DNA of 64,000 nt from Chersky-840 sp035532735 (lineage in GTDB: Bacteria; Actinomycetota; Acidimicrobiia; Acidimicrobiales; UBA8190), in contig DATKQM010000033.1 of assembly GCA_035532735.1 (NCBI GenBank), positions 44,448 to 108,447 of the forward strand, given 5' to 3'. Each line of letters begins with the position of its first letter. Position 1 is the stretch's first letter. Under the pieces are notes generated by a model. It was not told the DNA's origin. It saw nothing but the letters and a program-made list of their open reading frames with translations, and searched no databases. A program made the translations under genes and the position numbers. Shown here piece after piece: positions 23,842-31,701 of this stretch.

Positions 23842-24180
23842 GTGGACGTCGCCGTGCAAGGTCACAAGGAGACCGCGCCCGAAGAAGTCCGGGCCCTGGC
23901 CCGGGCCAAGGTGGCCAAGCTCGGGAGGTTGACCCCGGTCCTCGAGCGGGCCGAAGTACGCCTGTCCGAGGACCGCGACGCCCCGGGGTCGGGGCGCAAG
24001 GTCTGCGAGGTCACCATCACCGGTCACGGCCACACCCTGCGGGCCAAAGCGGCCGCCGCCGAGGTGCCGGTGGCGGTGGACAAGGTCGTCGACAAGCTCG
24101 AGCACCAGGTCGAGCGGTTGAAGGGAAAGCTGGTGGGACGCTCCCACCCGCGTCGCTCCCACACGGCGCCCAAGGAGTGA
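23842..24180 (+). CDS. hpf: ribosome hibernation promoting factor, short form
   Basis: The 112-residue protein starts VDVAVQGHKETAPEEVRALA and has the beta-alpha-beta HPF/YfiA fold with RAEVRLSEDRD and VDKVVDKLEHQVERLKGKL. It binds the 30S decoding region and silences ribosomes under stress. It lacks the C-terminal dimerisation domain of long HPF, ending soon after the core with a basic tail. AAGGAGG lies 7 nt before GTG 23842. The frame upstream to 23737 reads into the structured RNA region and is not conserved. hpf before secA is the usual actinobacterial order. Confidence 0.88.
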   Translation: MDVAVQGHKETAPEEVRALARAKVAKLGRLTPVLERAEVRLSEDRDAPGSGRKVCEVTITGHGHTLRAKAAAAEVPVAVDKVVDKLEHQVERLKGKLVGRSHPRRSHTAPKE

Positions 24181-24181
24181 C

Positions 24182-24195
24182 CTCAGGCCTCTGAG
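24182..24195 (+). terminator. weak hairpin after hpf
   Basis: CTCAG (24182-24186) pairs with CTGAG (24191-24195) around a 4-nt loop, directly after the hpf stop and before the secA promoter. The stem is only 5 bp. Confidence 0.25.
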
Positions 24196-24275
24196 CAGGC
24201 CAATCGACCGTCGGCGCCAGCACGTCGGCGTTATCGGGCGGCGTGTCGTGGCCCTGAGCGGAGATGGCCCGGCAG

Positions 24276-24281
24276 TAGACT
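24276..24281 (+). promoter_or_regulatory. -10 element of secA
   Basis: TAGACT lies 9 nt before ATG 24291, suggesting a leaderless secA-prfB mRNA. Confidence 0.5.
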
Positions 24282-24290
24282 CCCGGCGTC

Positions 24291-27074
24291 ATGAGTGTCT
24301 TTACGCGCGTCCTGCGGGCCGGCGAGGGGAAGAAGGTCCGCCGGCTGGCAGAGCTCGTTCCCCTCATCAACGAGCTCGAGCCCGAGATGGAAGCCCTGTC
24401 GGACGACGACCTGGCCCATCGCACCGTCGACTTCAAAGAGCGGATCGCCAACGGCGAGACCCTCGACGATCTACTCATCGACGCCTTCGCCACCGTGCGC
24501 GAGGCGGCGTGGCGGGTGCTCGGCCAGCGCCATTTCGACGTGCAGCTCATGGGGGGCATGGCGCTGCACTTCGGGTGGATCGCCGAGATGAAGACCGGCG
24601 AGGGCAAGACCTTGGTCTCGACCCTTCCCGTCTACCTCAACGCCCTGTCGGGCCGGGGCATGCACGTCATCACCGTGAACGACTACCTGGCCATGCGAGA
24701 CGCCGACTGGATGGGCCAGGTCCATCGCTTCCTCGGTCTGACTGTCGGTCGGGTGAGCCCCGAGCTCCCCGACTTCGAGGACAAGCGCCTCGCCTACGCG
24801 TGCGATGTCACCTACGGCACCAACACCGAGTTCGGGTTCGACTACCTGCGCGACAACATGGCACGGTCGCGCGAGCACATGGTCCAGCGGGGCCATGTCT
24901 ACGCCATCGTCGACGAGGTCGACTCCATTCTCATCGACGAAGCCCGGACGCCGCTCATCATCTCGGGCCCGGCGTCGGAGTCGGCCAAGCTCTACTACCA
25001 GTTCGCGGGGCTGGTGCGGACCTTGAAGCGCGACGAGGACTACGAGGTCGACGAGGAGAAGCGGATCGCCTATCCCACCGAGGCGGGCGTGGCCAAGGTC
25101 GAGGCCCAGGTGGGCGTGGACAACATGTACGAGATGGTGTCGGTCAACTACGTCCACCACCTCACCCAGGCGCTGCGGGCCAAAGAGCTCTACCAGCGCG
25201 ACAAGGACTACCTGGTGGCCGGCGGCGAGGTGAAGATCGTCGACGAGTTCACCGGACGGACCCTCGAAGGCCGGCGGTGGTCCGACGGCCTGCACCAGGC
25301 CGTCGAAGCCAAGGAACGGGTCCAGATCAAAGAGGAGAACCACACCTGGGCCACGGTCACCCTCCAGAACTACTTCCGGCTCTACGAGAAGTTGTCGGGC
25401 ATGACCGGGACCGCAGAGACCGAGGCGGCCGAGTTCGCCACCACCTACAACATCCCGGTGGTGCCCATCCCCACCAACGTGCCCATGGTGCGGGCGGATC
25501 AGCCCGACCTCATCTACAAGTCAGAAGATGCCAAGTTCGCGGCCGTCGTCGACGACATCGTCGAGCGGTACGAGACCGGACAACCCGTGCTCGTGGGCAC
25601 GGCCTCGGTGGCGAAGTCCGAACAGCTCTCCAAACTGCTCGAGCGCCGGGGCATCCCGCACCAGGTCCTCAACGCCAAGCAGCACACCCGAGAGGCCGAG
25701 ATCGTGACCCAGGCCGGCCGGCTCCACGCCGTCACGGTGGCCACCAACATGGCGGGTCGAGGTGTGGACATCCTGCTCGGCGGCAATCCCGAGGGCCTGG
25801 CCCGCCACGAGGCGATCGGCCAGGGCTTCGACCTCGACACCGACGAAGGTACCGCGGAGTACGAGAAGCTGCTGGCCCGGTTCGAGAAGGAATGCGGCGA
25901 GGAAGGCGACCAGATCCGCGATCTCGGCGGGGTCTACGTGCTCGGCAGCGAGCGCCACGAGTCCCGGCGCATCGACAACCAGCTCCGGGGCCGATCGGGT
26001 CGCCAGGGTGACCCCGGTGAGAGCCGGTTCTTCTTGTCGCTCGAGGACGAGCTCATGCGCCTGTTCGCCACGGGTGCGATGCAATGGGTGATGGGCCGGA
26101 CCCTACCCGACGACGTGCCCATCGAGGCCAAGATGGTGACCAAGGCCATCGAGCGGGCCCAGCACACCGTCGAGGGTCGCAACGCCGAGATCCGCAAGGA
26201 CGTCCTCAAGTACGACGAGGTCCTCAACGAGCAGCGCAAGGTCATCTACGCGCGCCGGCTCCAGGTCATCGACGGCGAGGACCTGCGCGAGCACACCGAG
26301 GAACTGCTCGAGGAGACCATCGACGAGCTCGTCCAGTCGGCGTGTCCCGGTGAATTCCCCGAAGCATGGGAGCTCGAGCGGTTGCTGGCCGAGGTGACGC
26401 AGTACTACCCGACAGGGTTCACCGTCGAGGACCTGGCCGAAGCCGTCACGGCGTCGCAGATCGCCGAGAGCCTCCTGGCCGAGGCACTCGACGCGTATCA
26501 CGCCCGCGACGCGGCGTTCCCGGGGGGAGATGACGAGGCGCGCGCCGTCGAGCGCGAGGTGATGATGCAGATCATCGACCAGCGCTGGCGTGACCACCTG
26601 GCCGAGATGGACTACCTGCGGGAGGGGATCAACCTCCGGGCCATGGGCCAGCAGGACCCGCTCGTGGCGTGGCAGCGCGAGGGATTCTCGATCTTCGGCC
26701 AGATGATGGACGCCATCGACGACGACTACCTGCGCTACGTCATGCACGTCCAGGTGGTGGCCGAGCCCGCTCCCGAGCCCGATCTCTCCCACGCCAGCTA
26801 CCAGGCGGCCGACGACCCGGTCCAGGGGGCGAGCCTCCTCGAGGCCATGCGAACTGTGGCTCCCGCCGAGGTGGCCGCGGCCGGCGCCGGGGTGCCCACC
26901 GGGTTGGAGATGGGCGGCATGTCGGTCCCCGGCGGCCAGGTCTCGCCCCGGCACATGGCCGACGAGGAGACCCAGGCACCTCTGGTGAAGGCCCCCACCG
27001 AGAAGCTCGGGCGCAACGAGCCGTGCTGGTGCGGGAGCGGCAAGAAGTTCAAGCTCTGTCATGGCGCGGTCTGA
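24291..27074 (+). CDS. secA: preprotein translocase ATPase SecA
   Basis: The 927-residue protein is a complete SecA, the motor that pushes precursors through SecYEG. It contains Walker A AEMKTGEGKTL (about 99-109), the DEAD-type box VDEVDSILIDEARTPLI, the preprotein crosslinking domain, the ATNMAGRGVDI helicase segment, and ELRGRSGRQGD-like motif (seen as NQLRGRSGRQGD). A C-terminal zinc motif (CWCGSGKKFKLCH) binds SecB or ribosomes. The start follows a leaderless -10 element. prfB begins inside its last codons, an overlap of 14 nt. Confidence 0.97.
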   Translation: MSVFTRVLRAGEGKKVRRLAELVPLINELEPEMEALSDDDLAHRTVDFKERIANGETLDDLLIDAFATVREAAWRVLGQRHFDVQLMGGMALHFGWIAEMKTGEGKTLVSTLPVYLNALSGRGMHVITVNDYLAMRDADWMGQVHRFLGLTVGRVSPELPDFEDKRLAYACDVTYGTNTEFGFDYLRDNMARSREHMVQRGHVYAIVDEVDSILIDEARTPLIISGPASESAKLYYQFAGLVRTLKRDEDYEVDEEKRIAYPTEAGVAKVEAQVGVDNMYEMVSVNYVHHLTQALRAKELYQRDKDYLVAGGEVKIVDEFTGRTLEGRRWSDGLHQAVEAKERVQIKEENHTWATVTLQNYFRLYEKLSGMTGTAETEAAEFATTYNIPVVPIPTNVPMVRADQPDLIYKSEDAKFAAVVDDIVERYETGQPVLVGTASVAKSEQLSKLLERRGIPHQVLNAKQHTREAEIVTQAGRLHAVTVATNMAGRGVDILLGGNPEGLARHEAIGQGFDLDTDEGTAEYEKLLARFEKECGEEGDQIRDLGGVYVLGSERHESRRIDNQLRGRSGRQGDPGESRFFLSLEDELMRLFATGAMQWVMGRTLPDDVPIEAKMVTKAIERAQHTVEGRNAEIRKDVLKYDEVLNEQRKVIYARRLQVIDGEDLREHTEELLEETIDELVQSACPGEFPEAWELERLLAEVTQYYPTGFTVEDLAEAVTASQIAESLLAEALDAYHARDAAFPGGDDEARAVEREVMMQIIDQRWRDHLAEMDYLREGINLRAMGQQDPLVAWQREGFSIFGQMMDAIDDDYLRYVMHVQVVAEPAPEPDLSHASYQAADDPVQGASLLEAMRTVAPAEVAAAGAGVPTGLEMGGMSVPGGQVSPRHMADEETQAPLVKAPTEKLGRNEPCWCGSGKKFKLCHGAV

Positions 27075-28200
27075 GCCCGCCGGGGCGGGTGACCAGCGCG
27101 ACCTTCGGTCCGAGCTGGCGTCGCTACGGAAACGACTGGAAGAGGCCGAGGGCTATCTGGGCCTCGAGCGTCTGCGGGAGCGTCGGGCCGAGCTCGAGAC
27201 CGAGGTGTCACGCCCGGACCTGTGGGACGACCCTGATGTGGCCCGGACGGTGACCTCGGAGTTCAGCGCCGTCAACGACGACATCCTCATGTTGGAGGAC
27301 CTCGGCGCCAAATTGTCCGACGCCGAGGAGCTCCATCAGCTCATCATCGACGAGTCCGACGACTCGTTCCTCGGAGAGCTCACCGAGTCGATCGACGACC
27401 TCACCAAGCGACTGTCGGACCTCGAGCTCCGATCGCTGTTCTCGGGCGAATACGACGAACGCGACGCCATCGGCGAAGTCCACGCCGGTGCGGGGGGGAC
27501 CGACGCCCAGGACTGGTGCGAGATGTTGCTGCGGATGTATCTCCGGTGGGCCGAGCGCCGGGGGTTCGCATTCGAGGTGGACGAGACCACCGAGGGTCAA
27601 GAGGCGGGACTGTTGTCGGCCACCTTCATCGTGAAGGGCCGGTTCGCCTACGGCTTGTTGTCGGCGGAGCGGGGTGTGCACCGGTTGGTGCGGATGTCGC
27701 CCTTCGACTCCCAGCACCGTCGCCAGACGAGCTTTGCCACCGTCGACGTGACCCCGTTCCTCGAAGACGCCGGGACCGAGATCACCATCGACGACAAGGA
27801 ACTGCGGGTCGACACCTACCGGTCCTCGGGCGCGGGCGGCCAACACGTCAACAAGACCGACTCGGCGGTGCGGCTCACACACCTGCCCACCGGCATCGTG
27901 GTGTCGTGTCAGAACGAGCGGAGCCAACACCAGAACAAGGCCCGGGCCATGCAGATCCTCGCCGCCAAGCTCGTTGACCTCCAGCGGGCCGAGCGACGGG
28001 CCGAGCTCGACGAGTTGTCGGGCCCCAAGGCCGACAACGCCTGGGGGAGCCAGATCCGGTCCTACGTGATGGCGCCGTACCAGATGGTGAAGGACCACCG
28101 CACGGGGTACGAGTCCGGCAACGTCGAGGCCGTGCTCGACGGGGACATCGACGCCTTCATCGAGGCCGAATTGCGTCGCCGTCGGCCCGTGGGCGACTAG
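27061..28200 (+). CDS. prfB: peptide chain release factor 2
   Basis: The 379-residue protein is RF2, which reads UGA/UAA. It has the recognition tripeptide-type region MSPFDSQHRR (SPF) and the GGQ motif at residues 259-261 within SSGAGGQHVNKTDSA. No internal UGA programmed frameshift is present near the N-terminus; the frame is continuous. ATG 27061 overlaps secA. The 15-bp end of the gene including its TAG stop is duplicated 21 bp downstream with the TAG changed to CAG. Confidence 0.95.
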   Translation: MARSEPAGAGDQRDLRSELASLRKRLEEAEGYLGLERLRERRAELETEVSRPDLWDDPDVARTVTSEFSAVNDDILMLEDLGAKLSDAEELHQLIIDESDDSFLGELTESIDDLTKRLSDLELRSLFSGEYDERDAIGEVHAGAGGTDAQDWCEMLLRMYLRWAERRGFAFEVDETTEGQEAGLLSATFIVKGRFAYGLLSAERGVHRLVRMSPFDSQHRRQTSFATVDVTPFLEDAGTEITIDDKELRVDTYRSSGAGGQHVNKTDSAVRLTHLPTGIVVSCQNERSQHQNKARAMQILAAKLVDLQRAERRAELDELSGPKADNAWGSQIRSYVMAPYQMVKDHRTGYESGNVEAVLDGDIDAFIEAELRRRRPVGD

Positions 28201-28221
28201 GGACCACCCGTGGGCGACCAG
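28186..28221. repeat. 15-bp duplication of the prfB stop region
   Basis: cccgtgggcgactag (28186-28200, holding the stop) recurs as cccgtgggcgaccag at 28207-28221, separated by 6 bp. Confidence 0.85.
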
Positions 28222-28334
28222 ATGGTGCCGAGCAGCCGACCTGTGAGCGGTGAAGCGCGACTGGTAGAGTCGAGGCGCCCTCGTGTGCCACAACGGCCGA
28301 TGGCGGTTGGGGCATGCCGCCGAGGACTCACTCG

Positions 28335-29063
28335 ATGATCCGTTTCGAGAACGTCACCAAGACATACAAGAGCGGCTCGATCGCATTGCGCGACGTGTCG
28401 ATCGACATCGACAAAGGCGAGTTCGTCTTTCTCGTGGGCCCGTCGGGGTCCGGGAAGACGACGTTCATCCGCCTGCTCCTGCGCGAAGAAGACCCTGGCG
28501 ACGGCCGGATCTGGGTGGCGGGACGCGATATCTGTCATCTCAGCCAGTGGCGGATTCCCTACCTCCGGCGCAACATCGGCTGTGTCTTCCAGGACTTCCG
28601 GTTGCTTCCCAACAAATCGGTGTTCGAGAACGTGGCGTTCGCGCTCGAGGTGATCGGGCGACCCAAGCACGTGATCGCGCTCCAGGTTCCGCAGGTGCTC
28701 GATCTGGTCGGGTTGTCGAAGAAGCACGACAGCCTCCCCGGAGAGCTCTCCGGTGGTGAGCAGCAGCGGGTGGCGGTGGCGCGGGCCTTCGTGAACCGTC
28801 CCCTCGTGGTCCTGGCCGACGAGCCCACCGGGAACCTCGACCCTGCCACCAGTCAGGGGATCATGCGGCTGCTCGACCGGATCAACCGGACCGGCACCAC
28901 GGTGGTGGTCGCTACCCATGACGCCGGCATCGTCGACCAGATGCGCCGGAGGGTCATCGAGCTCGACCACGGGACGCTCGTGCGGGACCAGGCCCGGGGT
29001 GTCTACGGCATGGCACCGGCCGGGATGGCTCCCGAGGACCAGCTCCAGAAGGGCGCGCACTGA
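28335..29063 (+). CDS. ftsE: cell-division ABC ATPase FtsE
   Basis: The 242-residue ATPase has Walker A GPSGSGKTTF near residue 36, the Q-loop, the ABC signature LSGGEQQRVAVARA, Walker B VVLADEPTGNLD and a switch His in VATHD. With FtsX it controls peptidoglycan hydrolases at the septum or cell wall. ATG 28335 is preferred to the in-frame start at 28314 because FtsE proteins begin MIRFENVTKTY. A TAGAGT element about 64 nt upstream (28265-28270) could be the promoter. ftsX starts 1 nt after its stop. Confidence 0.96.
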   Translation: MIRFENVTKTYKSGSIALRDVSIDIDKGEFVFLVGPSGSGKTTFIRLLLREEDPGDGRIWVAGRDICHLSQWRIPYLRRNIGCVFQDFRLLPNKSVFENVAFALEVIGRPKHVIALQVPQVLDLVGLSKKHDSLPGELSGGEQQRVAVARAFVNRPLVVLADEPTGNLDPATSQGIMRLLDRINRTGTTVVVATHDAGIVDQMRRRVIELDHGTLVRDQARGVYGMAPAGMAPEDQLQKGAH

Positions 29064-29064
29064 G

Positions 29065-29946
29065 GTGCCGGTTTCCTTCGACTACGTGGCACGCGAGACG
29101 GCGTCGAACCTGTGGCGGAACCGACTCATGACCATCGCCGCGGTGCTTACCGTCGGCGTGTCGCTGTCGCTCGTGGGCGCCTCGCTGTTGCTTCGCCAGG
29201 GGGTGGCCCATGCCACCACCCAGTGGGCGCACGGGGTCGATGCCATCGTCTGGCTCAACCCCAACATCGCGCTGTCCCAGCGCGATGCCGTCGAGCATCA
29301 GGTCAAGCAGCTTCCCTATGTCCGGACGATCACCTACCGGTCCCAGGCCTATGACCTCAACGAGGCCCATCATCTGCTCACACCTCCGGAGTTCCAAGTG
29401 TTGAACGTCGGGACCATGCCCGCCTCGTTGCGGATCCAGCTCGACAACCCGAGCGAGGCGCTCGCCATCGCCCGTCAGTTCGACAAGTTCCCGGGCGTGA
29501 AGAGCGTGGCCGTGCCCACCAAGACGATCCACAACATCCAGACGGTCAGCCGGATCTTGCAATTGGTCTTCGTCGTGCTGGCGGTCATCTTGTTGCTGAG
29601 TGCCTCGGTGCTCATCATCAACACCATCCGCCTTGCCATCTTCGCCCGACGACGAGAGGTGTCGGTCATGAAGCTCGTGGGCGCCACCAACTGGTTCATC
29701 CGGGTGCCGTTCATGTTCGAAGGCGTGGCCCAGGGCCTCTTCGGTGCACTATTCGCGTCGTTGACGGTGTTCTCGCTGCATTTCCTGCTCGACAGCTTCG
29801 CCAACATCAAGACCGGGAACATCTGGTACCAGATGCGGATGCCGACGGGCGAGGTGATCGTCACGAGCCTGGTGGTGGTGCTGATCGGCGTCGTGATCGG
29901 GTCCTTCGGGTCCTATCTCGGGATCCGGCGGTTCCTCGACGCCTGA
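29065..29946 (+). CDS. ftsX: cell-division ABC permease FtsX
   Basis: The 293-residue protein has a TM helix near residues 20-45 followed by a large extracytoplasmic loop. Three more TM helices follow in the C-terminal half, and the cytoplasmic motif RLAIFARRREVSVMKLVGATNWFIR is typical of FtsX. It couples ATP hydrolysis by FtsE to activation of cell-wall hydrolases such as RipC in mycobacteria. It starts with GTG at 29065 immediately after ftsE. The frequent actinobacterial partner smpB does not follow; a convergent nucleotidyltransferase gene lies downstream. Confidence 0.95.
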   Translation: MPVSFDYVARETASNLWRNRLMTIAAVLTVGVSLSLVGASLLLRQGVAHATTQWAHGVDAIVWLNPNIALSQRDAVEHQVKQLPYVRTITYRSQAYDLNEAHHLLTPPEFQVLNVGTMPASLRIQLDNPSEALAIARQFDKFPGVKSVAVPTKTIHNIQTVSRILQLVFVVLAVILLLSASVLIINTIRLAIFARRREVSVMKLVGATNWFIRVPFMFEGVAQGLFGALFASLTVFSLHFLLDSFANIKTGNIWYQMRMPTGEVIVTSLVVVLIGVVIGSFGSYLGIRRFLDA

Positions 29947-29949
29947 TCA

Positions 29950-29965
29950 GGACCGGATCCGGTCC
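29950..29965. terminator. palindromic hairpin between ftsX and a convergent gene
   Basis: GGACCGGATCCGGTCC is a perfect 16-bp palindrome that forms a 6-bp stem with a GATC loop in RNA. It starts 4 nt after the ftsX stop and can end transcription from both directions. Confidence 0.5.
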
Positions 29966-29971
29966 GGCAGG

Positions 29972-30016
29972 TGTCGCTCAGCCCCTTGTCGCTCAGGCCC
30001 TTGTCGATCAGCCCTT
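29972..30016. repeat. three 15-bp tandem repeats over a stop codon
   Basis: tgtcgctcagcccct, tgtcgctcaggccct and tgtcgatcagccctt follow head to tail. The third holds the TGA stop (30008-30010, minus strand) of the nucleotidyltransferase gene. The other two repeat TGA in the same frame, 15 and 30 nt downstream. Confidence 0.9.
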
Positions 30017-30751
30017 GTTGGCGCCGTTCGCCCGGACGAAGTCGTTGACGGCGTAGTAGGCGTCGATCGACTCGCCGGCATCGCCCCAGAACCCGTCGAG
30101 GATGTCGTAGGACATGGTGCGTTGCTCGACGAAGTAATTGTTGACGTCGGTGATCTCGAGCTCGCCGCGCCCTGAGGGCTCGAGGGTGCCTATGACCTCG
30201 AAGACCGAAGGGTCGTAGCAGTAGATCCCGGTCACGGCGTAGTTGCTCGGGGGTTCCTCGGGCTTCTCGATGATGTGGGTGATACGACGATCGGCGTCGA
30301 ACTCCGGGACGCCGAGATGCCGGAGATGGGCGGGGTCGTCGGCTTCGGTGAGGACGATCCGGGCGCCGCCACCCTGGTGGGCGAAGTGCTCGACGGTGGG
30401 GCGGAAGGTGCGTTCCACGATGTTGTCGCCGAGCATCACGAGGACCGAGTCACCCGCCACGAACCGTTCGGCCAGTCCCAGCGCCTCGGCAATGCCCCCG
30501 GGCCGGTCCTGATAGGCGTAGCTGAGCCGGTCGATGCCGTGCTCGTGGCCGTTGCCGAGGAGTCGGAGGAACTCACCGGCGTGGGTGCCACCGGTCACGA
30601 GCATCATCTCGTTGATCCCCGCCAATACGAGGGCCTCGATGGCGTAGCTGATCATGGGCCGGTCGTAGATGGGCAGGAGGTGCTTGTTGGTGATGCGGGT
30701 GAGCGGGTGCAGCCGGGTGCCGCTGCCGCCTGCCAGGATCACGCCTTTCAC
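30008..30751 (-). CDS. sugar-1-phosphate nucleotidyltransferase (RmlA-like, short)
   Basis: The 247-residue protein begins MKGVILAGGSGTRLHPLT, the nucleotide-binding signature, followed by NKHLLPIYDRPMI, the metal-site segment LGDNIVE and the catalytic-site EKPEEPPSNYAVTGIY. It resembles glucose-1-phosphate thymidylyltransferases but is about 40 residues shorter than classic RmlA, so the allosteric C-terminal helices are missing. It probably makes dTDP-glucose or a related sugar nucleotide for envelope glycans; the nucleotide choice cannot be proven. GTG 30751 lies 8 nt behind a -10 element. Confidence 0.82.
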   Translation of the reverse strand: MKGVILAGGSGTRLHPLTRITNKHLLPIYDRPMISYAIEALVLAGINEMMLVTGGTHAGEFLRLLGNGHEHGIDRLSYAYQDRPGGIAEALGLAERFVAGDSVLVMLGDNIVERTFRPTVEHFAHQGGGARIVLTEADDPAHLRHLGVPEFDADRRITHIIEKPEEPPSNYAVTGIYCYDPSVFEVIGTLEPSGRGELEITDVNNYFVEQRTMSYDILDGFWGDAGESIDAYYAVNDFVRANGANKG

Positions 30752-30759
30752 GGTGCGGC

Positions 30760-30765
30760 AGCCTA
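30760..30765 (-). promoter_or_regulatory. -10 element of the nucleotidyltransferase gene
   Basis: TAGGCT on the minus strand lies 8 nt before GTG 30751. The TAG stop codon of the upstream serine hydrolase gene (30763-30765) is part of the hexamer. Confidence 0.45.
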
Positions 30766-31701
30766 ATGGAGGTTCGCTGGCGCCCCCGGGTCGAGGGTCC
30801 CCGGTGTCTCCACGGTGGCGCGCGGTGGCGACCAGACGGTGAGGACGTCATCGGCGAGGGTCGGCCAGGCCGAGACCGCCCACGGGCCGAAGTCCCGGTC
30901 AGACAGCGAGGCGCAGGCCAGCTGCGCCTCGGGGTCGACCCAGACGAAACAGCCCGACTGGCCGAAGTGGCCGAAGGTCTCCGGCGCGTTGCGGGCTCCG
31001 GTCCAGTGCGGTGCCTTGCCGTCACGGATCTCGAAGCCGAGCCCCCAGTCGCAGGGGTCGAACCGGCCGAAGCCGGGCAAGACGCCGGCCAGGCCCGGGA
31101 ACGCCACCGACGTGGCATCGGCCAGGGTCGAGGGTGCCACCAGGCGCGGGGTCAGGAGCTCGCCGGCCAGGGCCAGCAGGTCGCGCAGTGACCCACGCGC
31201 CCCTGACGCGGGCGAGGACCGGGGGGGGAGCTCGGTCCCGGTCATCTCCAGAGGGAGGACCACGCCGGTGCGGACGTAGTCGGAGAAGGGCATGCCCGAG
31301 GCGCGCGCCAGGACGTCGGCGAGCAGCTCGTAGCCGACGTTGGAGTAGATCCGTCGTCGTCCCGGCGCCGTCAGAGGTTCAGTCGAGTCGGGGCCGAGAC
31401 CCGAGGCGTGGGCGAGGAGGTGACGGACCGTCGACCCCGGCGGCCCGGCCGGGTCGTCGAGGCCGAGGATGCCCTCCTCGGTCGCCACGAGGACGGCCAG
31501 GGCCACGAGCAGTTTGGTGACCGACGCCCATGCGAAGGATGCGTCGATGTCGCCGGCGTGCTCCACGACCTCGGTGGTGCTGTCGTCAGGTCGGCGCCGG
31601 ACGACGCCGGCCGAGACGGCGCCCACAGGCCACTGGGCCGTGGCGCCGAGCGAGGGGGTCTGCGGCGCGGTGGTGTCGCTCAGGTGGGGGTCGCGGCCCA
31701 C
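30763..31701 (-). CDS. serine hydrolase of the beta-lactamase/PBP4* class
   Basis: The 312-residue protein belongs to the class C beta-lactamase-like (PF00144) esterases/peptidases. It shows the nucleophile motif SVTK (S-x-x-K), the YSN motif within IYSNVGYELLADVLA, and a later HFGQSGCF region near the usual H/K-x-G triad. No signal peptide is visible, so it may be cytoplasmic. The start lies 22 bp inside the end of the upstream acyl-CoA synthetase gene, indicating co-transcription. Its substrate is unknown. Confidence 0.78.
   Translation of the reverse strand: MGRDPHLSDTTAPQTPSLGATAQWPVGAVSAGVVRRRPDDSTTEVVEHAGDIDASFAWASVTKLLVALAVLVATEEGILGLDDPAGPPGSTVRHLLAHASGLGPDSTEPLTAPGRRRIYSNVGYELLADVLARASGMPFSDYVRTGVVLPLEMTGTELPPRSSPASGARGSLRDLLALAGELLTPRLVAPSTLADATSVAFPGLAGVLPGFGRFDPCDWGLGFEIRDGKAPHWTGARNAPETFGHFGQSGCFVWVDPEAQLACASLSDRDFGPWAVSAWPTLADDVLTVWSPPRATVETPGTLDPGAPANLH

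Noticed and set aside
23573..23932. 119-codon plus-strand ORF in the ahcY-hpf gap
   Set aside because: It crosses the structured RNA region and the hpf start, lacks a ribosome binding site and has no recognisable domain.
27061..27200. Programmed frameshift at the start of prfB
   Set aside because: The reading frame is continuous and has no in-frame TGA near the N-terminus.
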